Positions 1 through 5,409 of a stretch of DNA of 5,409 bases are shown one piece after another; within the stretch, counting starts at the first letter, position 1, and each line of letters opens with the position of its first letter. The stretch is from positions 1 through 5,409 of the forward strand of contig WGCB01000523.1 of assembly GCA_015494005.1 (NCBI GenBank), given 5' to 3'. The DNA comes from Caldilineaceae bacterium. GTDB lineage: Bacteria > Chloroflexota > Anaerolineae > Caldilineales > Caldilineaceae. The notes under the pieces were generated by a model. It was not told where the DNA came from, did not search any database, and worked only from the letters and a program-made list of their open reading frames with translations. The position numbers and the translations under genes were made by a program.

Positions 1-1563
1 GACCAGGAAGATGACCGAGGTGATGTCGGTCATGGCCTTGATGAAGCTGAAGGTGAGGGCGGCGATGAAGGTGGGCCGCAGCAGGGGCAGGGTGATGCGC
101 CGGAAGACGGTGACCCAGTCGGCCCCCATGTCCGCGGCGGCCTCCTCCAGGGTGACGTCGATCTGGGCCAGGGCCGACTTGCCGCTTTCGATGCCGAAGG
201 GCATGCGGCGGATGGCGAAATCCAGCAGGATGATCATCCAGGTGCCGGTGAGGATGATCAGGCCGCTGTTGAAGCCGGTGGCGAAGCCCAGCCCCATGAC
301 CACCCCAGGCAGGGCGTAGGGCAGCATGGCCAGGAAGCTGAAGCTGTTCTTCCCCGGGAAGCGCCAGCGGGTGACCACGAAGGCGATGATCATGCCCAGC
401 ATGGCCGCCACCAAGGCGCCCCCCAGGCTCAGCACCAGGCTGTTGACGATGGAGCTCTTGCCCGTCTTCATCATCAAGGCCAGGTGCCGGTTGCTCAGGC
501 TGTAGTCCACGCCCCAGGTGCGGGTCACCGCGCCCATGAAGATGACCACGTAGATGCTGACCACCAGGAAAGCGGCCAGGGCGCAGATGCCGAAGATGGT
601 CCACTTCACCGAGGAGGGCACGGGGCGGGAGCCGAAGGAGGTGGGGATGCCCGTCACGGTGATGTAGCTGCGCCGGCGCACGTACCAATCCCGGAAGAGG
701 AAGAGCAGGAAGCTGGGGGCCAGCATCATCATAGCCAGGGTGGTGCCCATGCCCCAGTCAAAGACGCCCAGGATCTGGATGATGGCCTCGGGCGCCAGCA
801 TGGAGGCGTCCTTCCAGAAGAGGTTGTTGCCCCCCAGGATGGCCGGGATGCCGAAGGCGCTCAGGTTGAACATGAAAATGAGGATGGCCGAGCTGAAGAG
901 GGCCGGGGTCAGCAAAGGCAGGGTGATGCGCCGGGTCACGTAGAAGAAATCCCCGCCCAGATCCTCGGCCGCCTCCTCCACCCGGGGGTCGATGCCGCCC
1001 AGGGCCGCGGTCAGGTTCAGGAAGGCGATGGGGAAGAGGGTGATGATCTGGGCCAGGATCACCCCATGCCAGCCGTAGATGACCCAGCGCACGCCGAAGA
1101 GGGTGTGGAGCAGCTTGTTGAAGAGCCCCTGGCGTCCTAGCAGGAGGACGAAGGCGAAGGCGCTGAAGAAGGGGGGCGTGATCAAGGGCAGGATGGAGAC
1201 CAGCATGAAGAAACCCTTGCCGGGCATGTTGGTGCGGGTCATGCCGAAGGCGTAGAGCAGCCCCAGGAGCACCGCGCCCAGGGTGGCCAGCGCGCTGATG
1301 ATCAGGGTGTTGTAGAGGGTGTGCCGGAAGTAGGCCGTGGTGAAGAACTTCTGGTAGTTGCCCAGGCTCACCTGGCCATCCACCTGGGCGCTCTCCGAGA
1401 CGATGCGGAAGATGGGGTAGAGGATGAAGATCAGGAGCAGCACCCAGAGGCCCAAGAGCAGCAGGTTGGCGCTCAAGGAGAGGCGTCGACGGCGTCTGCC
1501 GCGGGGACGGGCTGGCGTCTGGGGGCGGCTCACCGGGGGAGCCGGGGTCGCAGATTGGGCCAT
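1..1563 (-). CDS. ABC importer permease, fused two-domain FbpB-type (3' end cut by window edge)
   Basis: This is the inner-membrane channel of a binding-protein-dependent importer. The frame is open from the ATG at 1563-1561 to base 1, giving 521 residues with no stop. FbpB-type proteins are usually about 540-570 residues, so perhaps 20-50 are missing. After an Arg-rich cytoplasmic N-terminus (about residues 2-30) come some eleven hydrophobic segments, at roughly 34-51, 84-106, 118-141, 163-183, 220-240, 271-290, 322-342, 373-397, 407-427, 434-450 and 494-520. Two EAA loops, which dock the ATPase, are seen at 196-216 (EEAA, G203, RRITLP) and 473-493 (EEAA, G480, RRITLP). Each half has the N-x-L/N-S-L helix typical of the permease fold (N85, N374), so two permease domains are fused in one chain. 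The gene lies 89 bases behind the binding-protein gene and is probably co-transcribed with it. Its Shine-Dalgarno is weak (GGAT about 10 bases upstream). Substrate cannot be read from the permease. Confidence 0.94.
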   Translation of the reverse strand, partial: MAQSATPAPPVSRPQTPARPRGRRRRRLSLSANLLLLGLWVLLLIFILYPIFRIVSESAQVDGQVSLGNYQKFFTTAYFRHTLYNTLIISALATLGAVLLGLLYAFGMTRTNMPGKGFFMLVSILPLITPPFFSAFAFVLLLGRQGLFNKLLHTLFGVRWVIYGWHGVILAQIITLFPIAFLNLTAALGGIDPRVEEAAEDLGGDFFYVTRRITLPLLTPALFSSAILIFMFNLSAFGIPAILGGNNLFWKDASMLAPEAIIQILGVFDWGMGTTLAMMMLAPSFLLFLFRDWYVRRRSYITVTGIPTSFGSRPVPSSVKWTIFGICALAAFLVVSIYVVIFMGAVTRTWGVDYSLSNRHLALMMKTGKSSIVNSLVLSLGGALVAAMLGMIIAFVVTRWRFPGKNSFSFLAMLPYALPGVVMGLGFATGFNSGLIILTGTWMIILLDFAIRRMPFGIESGKSALAQIDVTLEEAAADMGADWVTVFRRITLPLLRPTFIAALTFSFIKAMTDITSVIFLV

Positions 1564-1594
1564 GGGCAAGGATCCGTGTGGTGGGAAAGGGTGC

Positions 1595-1635
1595 GTCCCA
1601 GGCGAGCGCAGGGGCTGATCGCACCCGCCTGGGAC
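1595..1635 (-). repeat. Perfect 10-bp inverted repeat between binding-protein and permease genes
   Basis: The arms GTCCCAGGCG (1595-1604) and CGCCTGGGAC (1626-1635) are perfectly complementary across a 21-base loop. They lie wholly in the 89-base gap between the two transporter genes. In the minus-strand transcript this forms a strong GC-rich stem. No run of U follows it, so it is not a classical intrinsic terminator. A second overlapping pairing, GTGCG (1591-1595) with CGCAC (1620-1624), could compete with it. An intercistronic stem that protects the upstream binding-protein message or reduces read-through is known from other importer operons such as malE-malF. That role is inferred here. 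Confidence 0.6.
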
Positions 1636-1652
1636 CGGTTACGCGTCGCCGG

Positions 1653-2786
1653 TTACTTCTTCTCGGGGGGCTGGACCTGGGTGATCTCGATGAACTTGTC
1701 CAGCACCTCGGCCTTCACGTCGCCCCAGTGCTGCCAGTCGTAGTCCAGGACGTCCAGCTCGGCCAGGGGCTTGCCGCCCTCCGGGGGAGCCATGTCCTCC
1801 CGCACGCTGTAGTTGCCGTACTTGGCCAGGACTTCCTGGGCCGGCGGGGTGAGCAGGTAGTCGTAGTAGAGCTTGGCCTTGGCCTCGTTGGGCGCGCCCC
1901 GCACCACGGCCGCGGTGTAGGGATCGGCGAAGATGGGCGAGGGGAAGACGCTCACCAGCTTGAAGCCCTCCTGGGTCAGGTTGTAGACCGCGTCGAAGAA
2001 GCCGATGCCCACCGGGTATTCGCCCTGGGCCACCAGCTTGTGGGGGGCTCGCCCGCTGCGGGTGAACTGGGCCACGTTCTTGGCCAGGTTGGCGATGTAC
2101 TCCCAGCCTGCCTCCTCGCCGTAGATCTGCAGGAACATGGTGATGGCGGAGTAGGCCGTCCCCGACGTGGCCGGGTGGGGCATTACGATCTTGCCCTCGT
2201 ACTGGGGATCCAGGAGGGCGTCGTAGGTCTCGGGCACATCCAGCCCTTCCTCGGCCAGGATGTCCGGGTTGTAGAAGATGACCAGGGGGTACATGCCCAC
2301 GCCGGTGTAGAACGTGCTGTCCGGGTACTGGTAGGCCGGGGAGATCTGGTCCACGGTGGAGGGTTTGTACTCCAGCACCAGGGGCGGATCGTTCTTCAGG
2401 GCGTCCTGGACGATGGCGGCCCGGACGCTCAGCCAGAAGTCGGCCTGGGGATTGGCGGCCTCGGCCTTCAGCCGGCTCAGGGACTCGCCCGTGGAGATGA
2501 CGATGTTGCGCACCTGGATGCCGGTCATCTTGGTGAAGGGGGTGTTCAAGTCCACCATCTCCTCGTCCGGAAAGGGGGAGTAGACGATGATCTCGCCGCC
2601 TTTCAGCTCAGCGGGGATCTTCAGGCCGGGGATGGGTTCTTCCACGGCCATCTCTTGGCTCGCTGCCTCGCCACTGCCTTCGCTGGGAGCGGCGGCAGGG
2701 GGCGGCGCGGCCACGGGTTGGCAGGCCACCAGGATGGCGGCCAGCAGGATCGACAACAGCGGGAGTGTGAAGCGTCTGGACAACAT
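1653..2786 (-). CDS. ABC importer substrate-binding lipoprotein (SBP_bac_6/AfuA-like)
   Basis: This 377-residue extracytoplasmic binding protein captures the ligand and delivers it to the permease encoded downstream. Residues 1-21 form a lipoprotein signal (two Arg, then a hydrophobic stretch) ending in the lipobox LVAC with C22 as lipidation site. Residues 23-50 are a Pro/Ala/Glu-rich linker. The periplasmic-binding fold begins near residue 62 (EIIVYSPFP). Family-typical segments are ESLSRLKAEA followed by the NPQADFW stretch (101-118), HPATSGTAY (204-212) and the hinge-side region FTRSGRAPHKLVAQGEYPVG (241-260). These resemble the iron(III), 2-aminoethylphosphonate and sugar-phosphate binding proteins. 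The paired iron-ligand tyrosines of FbpA appear replaced by F263-F264, and the early His ligand is absent, so iron is not the favoured substrate. The start is set by AGGAGG six bases upstream and by the signal peptide. It is the first gene of a leftward operon with its own promoter. The exact ligand is unknown. Confidence 0.93.
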   Translation of the reverse strand: MLSRRFTLPLLSILLAAILVACQPVAAPPPAAAPSEGSGEAASQEMAVEEPIPGLKIPAELKGGEIIVYSPFPDEEMVDLNTPFTKMTGIQVRNIVISTGESLSRLKAEAANPQADFWLSVRAAIVQDALKNDPPLVLEYKPSTVDQISPAYQYPDSTFYTGVGMYPLVIFYNPDILAEEGLDVPETYDALLDPQYEGKIVMPHPATSGTAYSAITMFLQIYGEEAGWEYIANLAKNVAQFTRSGRAPHKLVAQGEYPVGIGFFDAVYNLTQEGFKLVSVFPSPIFADPYTAAVVRGAPNEAKAKLYYDYLLTPPAQEVLAKYGNYSVREDMAPPEGGKPLAELDVLDYDWQHWGDVKAEVLDKFIEITQVQPPEKK

Positions 2787-2792
2787 GGCTCT

Positions 2793-2798
2793 CCTCCT
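2793..2798 (-). promoter_or_regulatory. Ribosome binding site of the binding-protein gene
   Basis: The plus strand reads CCTCCT, which is AGGAGG on the coding strand, with a six-base spacer to the ATG at 2786. This near-perfect Shine-Dalgarno contrasts with the weak one before the permease. It fits the binding protein being made in excess. Confidence 0.85.
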
Positions 2799-2877
2799 CG
2801 AGAGTGGGGTGGGATGGAGATGGAACGGTGGGAAACTGTTCAGCGGAAAGGGCGGTGACGAAGAGGGGGGTAAATCC

Positions 2878-2907
2878 AGGGTAGCACAGTTATCGGCGCG
2901 CTGTCAA
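2878..2907 (-). promoter_or_regulatory. Probable sigma-70-type promoter of the transporter operon
   Basis: On the minus strand a perfect TTGACA (2907-2902) is followed after 18 bases by TACCCT (2883-2878). A TG one base before this hexamer acts as an extended -10. Transcription would start near 2870, giving a leader of about 84 bases before the ATG. A 5-bp dyad (GCGCG at 2896-2900 and CGCGC at 2912-2916) straddles the -35 hexamer and could be an operator, but such short GC dyads are common by chance in this DNA. The -10 matches only three of six consensus bases. Confidence 0.5.
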
Positions 2908-2938
2908 TCCACGCGCAAATTTCCTTTTTCAGGGTGCA

Positions 2939-2967
2939 TTGACGAACCCCGCTCAATGTTTTATAGT
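2939..2967 (+). promoter_or_regulatory. Probable sigma-70-type promoter of the SRAP gene
   Basis: TTGACG (2939-2944) and TATAGT (2962-2967) match the consensus at five of six bases each and have the ideal 17-base spacing. The site lies in one of the few AT-richer stretches of the window. Transcription would begin near 2974, leaving a leader of about 85 bases before the ATG at 3059. It is divergent from the transporter promoter, with the two -35 hexamers about 30 bases apart. Confidence 0.7.
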
Positions 2968-2976
2968 GGGGGCCAC

Positions 2977-3012
2977 CCGGGCAGGTGATGCGATCTGGTC
3001 TCCTCTGCCCGG
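2977..3012 (+). other. Leader hairpin upstream of the SRAP gene
   Basis: CCGGGCAG (2977-2984) pairs perfectly with CTGCCCGG (3005-3012) around a 20-base loop. If transcription starts near 2974, this 8-bp stem sits at the very 5' end of the mRNA, where it could stabilise the message. It ends 35 bases before the Shine-Dalgarno, so it should not mask it. A role is inferred only, and chance formation is possible at this GC content. Confidence 0.35.
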
Positions 3013-3047
3013 CGTGTTGCACTCCGTGACTCCCCGGTTCCCGGCCC

Positions 3048-3051
3048 AGGA
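3048..3051 (+). promoter_or_regulatory. Ribosome binding site that supports the SRAP start
   Basis: AGGA lies seven bases before the ATG at 3059. It supports this start over the in-frame TTG at 2939, which forms part of the -35 hexamer and would put 40 extra residues in front of the catalytic cysteine. Confidence 0.6.
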
Positions 3052-3058
3052 TCGCCCC

Positions 3059-3745
3059 ATGTGTGGACGTTTCACCCTACGCACGCCGCCCCAGGCCCTG
3101 GCTTCCCTGTTCGACCTGCCCGAAGCCCCGCCTGTGGAGCCTCGCTACAACATCGCGCCCAGCCAGCCGGTCCTGGCCGTGCGCCTGCACCCCCAGACCG
3201 GCCAGCGGGAGTTCACCTTCCTGACCTGGGGGCTCGTCCCCTTCTGGGCCAAGGACGTGAAGATCGGCTACCGGATGATCAACGCCCGGGCCGAGACGGT
3301 GGCGGAGAAGCCGGCCTTCCGGGCCGCGTACAAGTACCGGCGCTGCATCGTCCCCGCGGACGGCTTCTACGAGTGGCAGAAACGGGACGGCGGCAAGCAG
3401 CCCTACTTCATCCGCATGAAGGACGATCGGCCCTTCGGCATCGCCGGGCTGTGGGAGCGCTGGGAGAGCCCGGACGGCTCGGTCGTCGAATCCTGCACCC
3501 TGTTGACCACCGAGCCCAACGAGCGGCTCCGTCCCCTGCACAACCGCATGCCGGTGATCCTGGCCCCGGAGGACTACGAGCCCTGGCTGGACGTCCAAGG
3601 CGCGTCTCCCCTGGTGCTCCAGGCCCTGCTGAAGCCCTACCCTGCCTCCCAGATGGAGGCCTACCCGGTCAGCACCACCGTGAACAGTCCTCGCCAGGAA
3701 GGGCCAGCCTGTGTGGAGCCTCTCCACCCGGTGGGCCACAGCTGA
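3059..3745 (+). CDS. yedK: SRAP-domain abasic-site DNA-protein crosslink protein (YedK/HMCES family)
   Basis: SRAP proteins bind abasic sites in single-stranded DNA and link to them through the N-terminal cysteine as a thiazolidine, shielding the lesion at stalled forks. The 228 residues begin MCGRF, so C2 becomes the N-terminus once Met is removed. This fixes the start at 3059. The rest of the active site is visible: YNIAPSQ (30-36), the WGLVPFW segment (57-63), N75 and R77 in MINARAET, E105 in DGFYEW, and H161 in LHNRMP. These positions match the catalytic residues known in E. coli YedK (C2, N75, R77, E105, H160). The C-terminal PVSTTVNSPRQEGPACVEPL (203-222) is also family-typical, and the length is normal, so the gene looks intact. 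It is cytoplasmic, divergent from the transporter, and followed after 173 bases by an unrelated-looking gene, so it is probably transcribed alone. No obvious LexA-type box was seen in its promoter. Confidence 0.96.
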   Translation: MCGRFTLRTPPQALASLFDLPEAPPVEPRYNIAPSQPVLAVRLHPQTGQREFTFLTWGLVPFWAKDVKIGYRMINARAETVAEKPAFRAAYKYRRCIVPADGFYEWQKRDGGKQPYFIRMKDDRPFGIAGLWERWESPDGSVVESCTLLTTEPNERLRPLHNRMPVILAPEDYEPWLDVQGASPLVLQALLKPYPASQMEAYPVSTTVNSPRQEGPACVEPLHPVGHS

Positions 3746-3813
3746 CCCGGTCCCGGCTGTTCCCCTGAGCCAATTTGCTCCGTTGATCCATCGGTTTCCC
3801 CCAGTTCCCGGCC

Positions 3814-3857
3814 CCAGGACGAGCTATCCTGGAGCCGACGAGGGCCGTGCCCGGCCC
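3814..3857 (+). other. Two small hairpins between the SRAP and TPR genes
   Basis: The 173-base gap holds two perfect 6-bp inverted repeats. CCAGGA (3814-3819) pairs with TCCTGG (3827-3832) over seven bases. GGGCCG (3842-3847) pairs with CGGCCC (3852-3857) over a TGCC tetraloop. Neither is followed by a T run, so neither is a standard intrinsic terminator. They could end the SRAP transcript in a factor-dependent way or form part of the next gene's leader. A TATCCT at 3825-3830 could serve as a -10, but it has no acceptable -35. Nothing else is recognisable in this gap. Confidence 0.3.
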
Positions 3858-3904
3858 GTTCACTGTCCCAGATCTCCTTCCATCAATCCACTTCATCCCT
3901 GTCC

Positions 3905-3910
3905 GGAGGA
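3905..3910 (+). promoter_or_regulatory. Ribosome binding site that decides the start of the TPR-protein gene
   Basis: GGAGGA lies eight bases before the ATG at 3919. It favours that start over the in-frame GTG at 3847, which has no comparable Shine-Dalgarno and lies inside a hairpin. Confidence 0.8.
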
Positions 3911-3918
3911 CTACGCCG

Positions 3919-5289
3919 ATGATCATCGACACCTCACTCCTCACCACCATGGGCGTGATCTTCCTCTTCACCCTGGTGGCTTCCTACCTGCGTTCCACCC
4001 GCAAGGACCCCTGCCTGGCCTCCTTCGAGGAGTACCACGTGACCCTGGAGCGCGCCGACGGCAAGATCGTCTGGGGCGTCCTGGAGCTGGAGCCCACCGG
4101 CCTGGAGCTGATCTACCGCAGCAGCGTCCAGGATGAGCACCACCTGGAGACCAGCTACATCCTCTACGCCTCGGAGTACGGCGAGATCGAGGCCATCTTC
4201 CGTTTTGTGGACGAGCTGAGCGAGGAGAACCGCCAGCGCCGGGCCAAGGACATCGACCGCAGCCTGCATCCCGGGCCCATCAGCCGGGCCATGCGCAGCC
4301 TGCGCAACTTCATCGGCACGGCCAGCGACTCCCTGAGCGAGATGGTGGGCCTGCTGGTGGGCCGAGCCAAGAAGCCCGCTGGCCGCTACATCACCGACAC
4401 CGGGGAGAGCTACCTGAAGAAGCTGGGCACCAACCTCCTGGGCGCGGCCGGCAGCGCCTACGATCCCCTGCTGGAGAAGCACATCGGCCACAAGATGGTG
4501 GTGGAGATCATGGAGGGCGAGGAAGTCCACGAGCACGTGGGCATCTTCAAGAACTACTCCGCGGACTTCATCGAGATCTTGGACGTCCAGTTTCCCCAGA
4601 AGCAGTGCGTGGAGGTGGGGCCCGAGGGCTGCCAGGGCCCGGACTGCCTGGAGTTGGAGTTCCAGGATGGACGCATGCGGGTGCGCAATCCCGGCTACCA
4701 GCCCGTGCTGCTCCAGTCCCTGAAGCTGGACGGGGAGGAGGAGATGCTGAACGTGGTGGTGGACGGCCAGGAGGAGGTGGAGCTCTTCGTGGAGCAGCGC
4801 TTCCAGCGGGCCCAGCTGCTGATCCGGGTGGCCCGCACCCTGGACATGGTGGTGCCCCGCACCCGCTGCCTCATCCGTCACCGGGCAGAGGAGGCCCGGA
4901 AGGAGATCCTGCCCGAGCTGGTCTTCGACATGGGCTACCTGCTCAAGCCCACCCAGCGGATCCAGGTCCGGGAGAAGCGCCTGCGCCAGAAGCTGGCAGC
5001 CAACCCCAACAACGCGCTGGCCGCGGCCAACCTGGGCGGACTCCTCCTCCAGCAGCGCCGCTACGACGAGGCGGAGAAGTGGCTGATCAAGGCCCTGAAG
5101 ATGCGCCGCTCCCTGCCGGACAACGGCCGTCGGGCCATCATGCAGCTGCGGGAGCTGCGGCGCAAGCGGGACGGGGAAAGCGTCCTGCCTCGCATCTCCG
5201 TGGTCGTGGGTCACGAGGTCAACGGCAGCAGCGGCAGGAACGGGGACGGGGCGGGCCAGGGCAAACCGGAGGCCGTGAGCGAGGGATGA
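3919..5289 (+). CDS. Membrane-anchored protein of unknown function with two beta-rich modules and a TPR-like unit
   Basis: I do not recognise this family. The 456-residue product starts with a single hydrophobic helix (about 7-24) followed by R25, R28 and K29. By the positive-inside rule this leaves the remainder in the cytoplasm. Residues 37-98 are beta-rich (VTLERADGKIVWGVLELEPT and following), as are 186-225 (KMVVEIMEGEEVHEHVGIFK, then FIEILDVQF). Both have alternating hydrophobics around a central acidic/Gly turn, like small SH3- or Sm-type barrels. Between them lies a helical, partly amphipathic stretch (about 100-180). Three cysteines cluster at C230, C238 and C243 in a Gly/Pro loop. 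Residues 245-345 are mixed beta and alpha, and 364-397 fit one TPR unit (ANLGGLLL, YDEAEKWLIKAL). The last 35 residues are Gly/Ser/Asn-rich and probably disordered. The start is chosen from the strong Shine-Dalgarno and the membrane helix. The gene appears to be single. A scaffold or envelope-associated role is possible but unproven. Confidence 0.88.
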   Translation: MIIDTSLLTTMGVIFLFTLVASYLRSTRKDPCLASFEEYHVTLERADGKIVWGVLELEPTGLELIYRSSVQDEHHLETSYILYASEYGEIEAIFRFVDELSEENRQRRAKDIDRSLHPGPISRAMRSLRNFIGTASDSLSEMVGLLVGRAKKPAGRYITDTGESYLKKLGTNLLGAAGSAYDPLLEKHIGHKMVVEIMEGEEVHEHVGIFKNYSADFIEILDVQFPQKQCVEVGPEGCQGPDCLELEFQDGRMRVRNPGYQPVLLQSLKLDGEEEMLNVVVDGQEEVELFVEQRFQRAQLLIRVARTLDMVVPRTRCLIRHRAEEARKEILPELVFDMGYLLKPTQRIQVREKRLRQKLAANPNNALAAANLGGLLLQQRRYDEAEKWLIKALKMRRSLPDNGRRAIMQLRELRRKRDGESVLPRISVVVGHEVNGSSGRNGDGAGQGKPEAVSEG

Positions 5290-5321
5290 GCGAGTGAAGG
5301 GGGTGAGCGGGTAGCGAGGGA
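5275..5321 (+). repeat. Purine-rich imperfect direct repeats spanning the end of the TPR gene
   Basis: GTGAGCG occurs at 5275-5281 and 5303-5309, 28 bases apart. AGCGAGGGA occurs at 5278-5286 and 5313-5321, 35 bases apart. Both distances are multiples of seven, matching the period of the tract just downstream. The gene's stop codon (5287-5289) lies inside this stretch, so the last codons may derive from repeat DNA. No terminator hairpin is visible after the stop. Confidence 0.35.
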
Positions 5322-5332
5322 CAAGGAAGCTC

Positions 5333-5388
5333 CCAACTTCCAACTTCCATCTCCCCACTTCCGTCTCCCATTTCCGTCTCTCCACTTT
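5333..5388. repeat. Degenerate heptanucleotide pyrimidine tract, about eight units
   Basis: The plus strand divides into eight 7-base units: CCAACTT, CCAACTT, CCATCTC, CCCACTT, CCGTCTC, CCATTTC, CGTCTCT and CCACTTT. The first two are identical and the rest are degenerate. The strand is almost purely pyrimidine, with a few A and G at fixed positions. Short tandem heptamers of this kind are known from intergenic regions of several bacterial phyla, cyanobacteria among them. It is noncoding here; the opposite strand is open but reads as low-complexity Trp/Lys/Glu/Gly peptide. Confidence 0.65.
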
Positions 5389-5409
5389 CTTTGATCCCCG
5401 CACCCTGCC

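Noticed and set aside
758..1624. Minus-strand open frame of 288 codons in the permease region
   Set aside because: It reads as Pro/His/Arg-rich nonsense in the frame next to the true permease. The true frame starts at 1563, has no stop to the window edge and shows two EAA motifs.
1578..2858. Long plus-strand open frame of 426 codons opposite the binding-protein gene
   Set aside because: The composition is Gly/Val/His/Gln-rich low complexity with no domain, and the minus strand encodes a clear lipoprotein binding protein. It also overlaps the intergenic dyad.
2896..2929. GCGCG/CGCGC stem followed by a T-rich stretch, resembling a plus-strand intrinsic terminator
   Set aside because: No plus-strand gene lies upstream to be terminated, the stem is only 5 bp, and the region coincides with the -35 of the leftward promoter.
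2939..2977. Possible LexA-type SOS box before the SRAP gene (CGAAC at 2943)
   Set aside because: The required second half, GTTC with correct spacing, is absent. No other palindrome of that type was seen near the promoter.
3783..3830. Promoter for the unknown gene built from TTGATC (3783) and TATCCT (3825)
   Set aside because: The spacing between the two hexamers is 36 bases, far from 16-18, and no other -35 fits the TATCCT.
3847..3918. Earlier GTG start adding 24 residues to the unknown protein
   Set aside because: It has no good Shine-Dalgarno and lies in a GC hairpin. The ATG at 3919 has GGAGGA at ideal spacing and begins directly before the membrane helix.
3934..5403. Long minus-strand open frame of 489 codons opposite the unknown gene
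   Set aside because: It is rich in Leu, His, Gln and Val as expected for the reverse of a GC-rich gene. It has no recognisable domain, and the plus strand has a good ribosome site, a membrane helix and a TPR unit. Its first codons come from the heptamer tract.

Overview
The window is GC-rich bacterial DNA of roughly two-thirds G+C. It holds four protein-coding genes, one of them cut by the window edge, and short intergenic regions. Codon third positions are strongly G/C. The binding protein is a lipoprotein with a Pro/Ala-rich linker after its lipobox, and a heptanucleotide pyrimidine tract lies at the right end. Together these fit a GC-rich, possibly thermophilic Chloroflexota (Caldilinea/Litorilinea type). 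This placement is a guess from style; there is no marker gene in the window.

Left half, minus strand (1-2786): part of an ABC importer operon. Reading leftwards, a 377-residue substrate-binding lipoprotein (2786-1653) is followed after 89 bases by a fused two-domain permease of the FbpB type. The permease starts at 1563 and runs off the window at base 1, with 521 residues visible. The gap between them holds a perfect 10-bp inverted repeat, which could separate expression of the two genes. The ATPase would be expected beyond base 1. The architecture is that of the iron(III)/phosphonate/sugar-phosphate importers, but the binding protein lacks the paired tyrosines and the histidine used by FbpA to hold iron. 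A non-iron ligand is therefore more likely.

Middle (2787-3745): a 272-bp divergent intergenic region with recognisable promoters on both strands. It separates the transporter operon from a plus-strand SRAP (YedK/HMCES) gene, 3059-3745. This encodes a 228-residue abasic-site DNA-protein crosslink protein with all known catalytic residues (C2, N75, R77, E105, H161).

Right part (3746-5409): a 173-bp spacer with two small hairpins, then a 456-residue plus-strand gene (3919-5289). Its product has an N-terminal membrane anchor, two beta-rich segments that look alike, a three-cysteine loop and a single TPR-like unit near the C-terminus. I do not recognise this family, and it is the least explained gene here. 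The window ends in a purine-rich stretch followed by an eight-unit degenerate heptamer tract.

The transporter genes clearly work together. The SRAP gene and the TPR protein show no functional link to the transporter or to each other. I found no CRISPR array, mobile element, tRNA or rRNA, and no convincing new multi-gene system.
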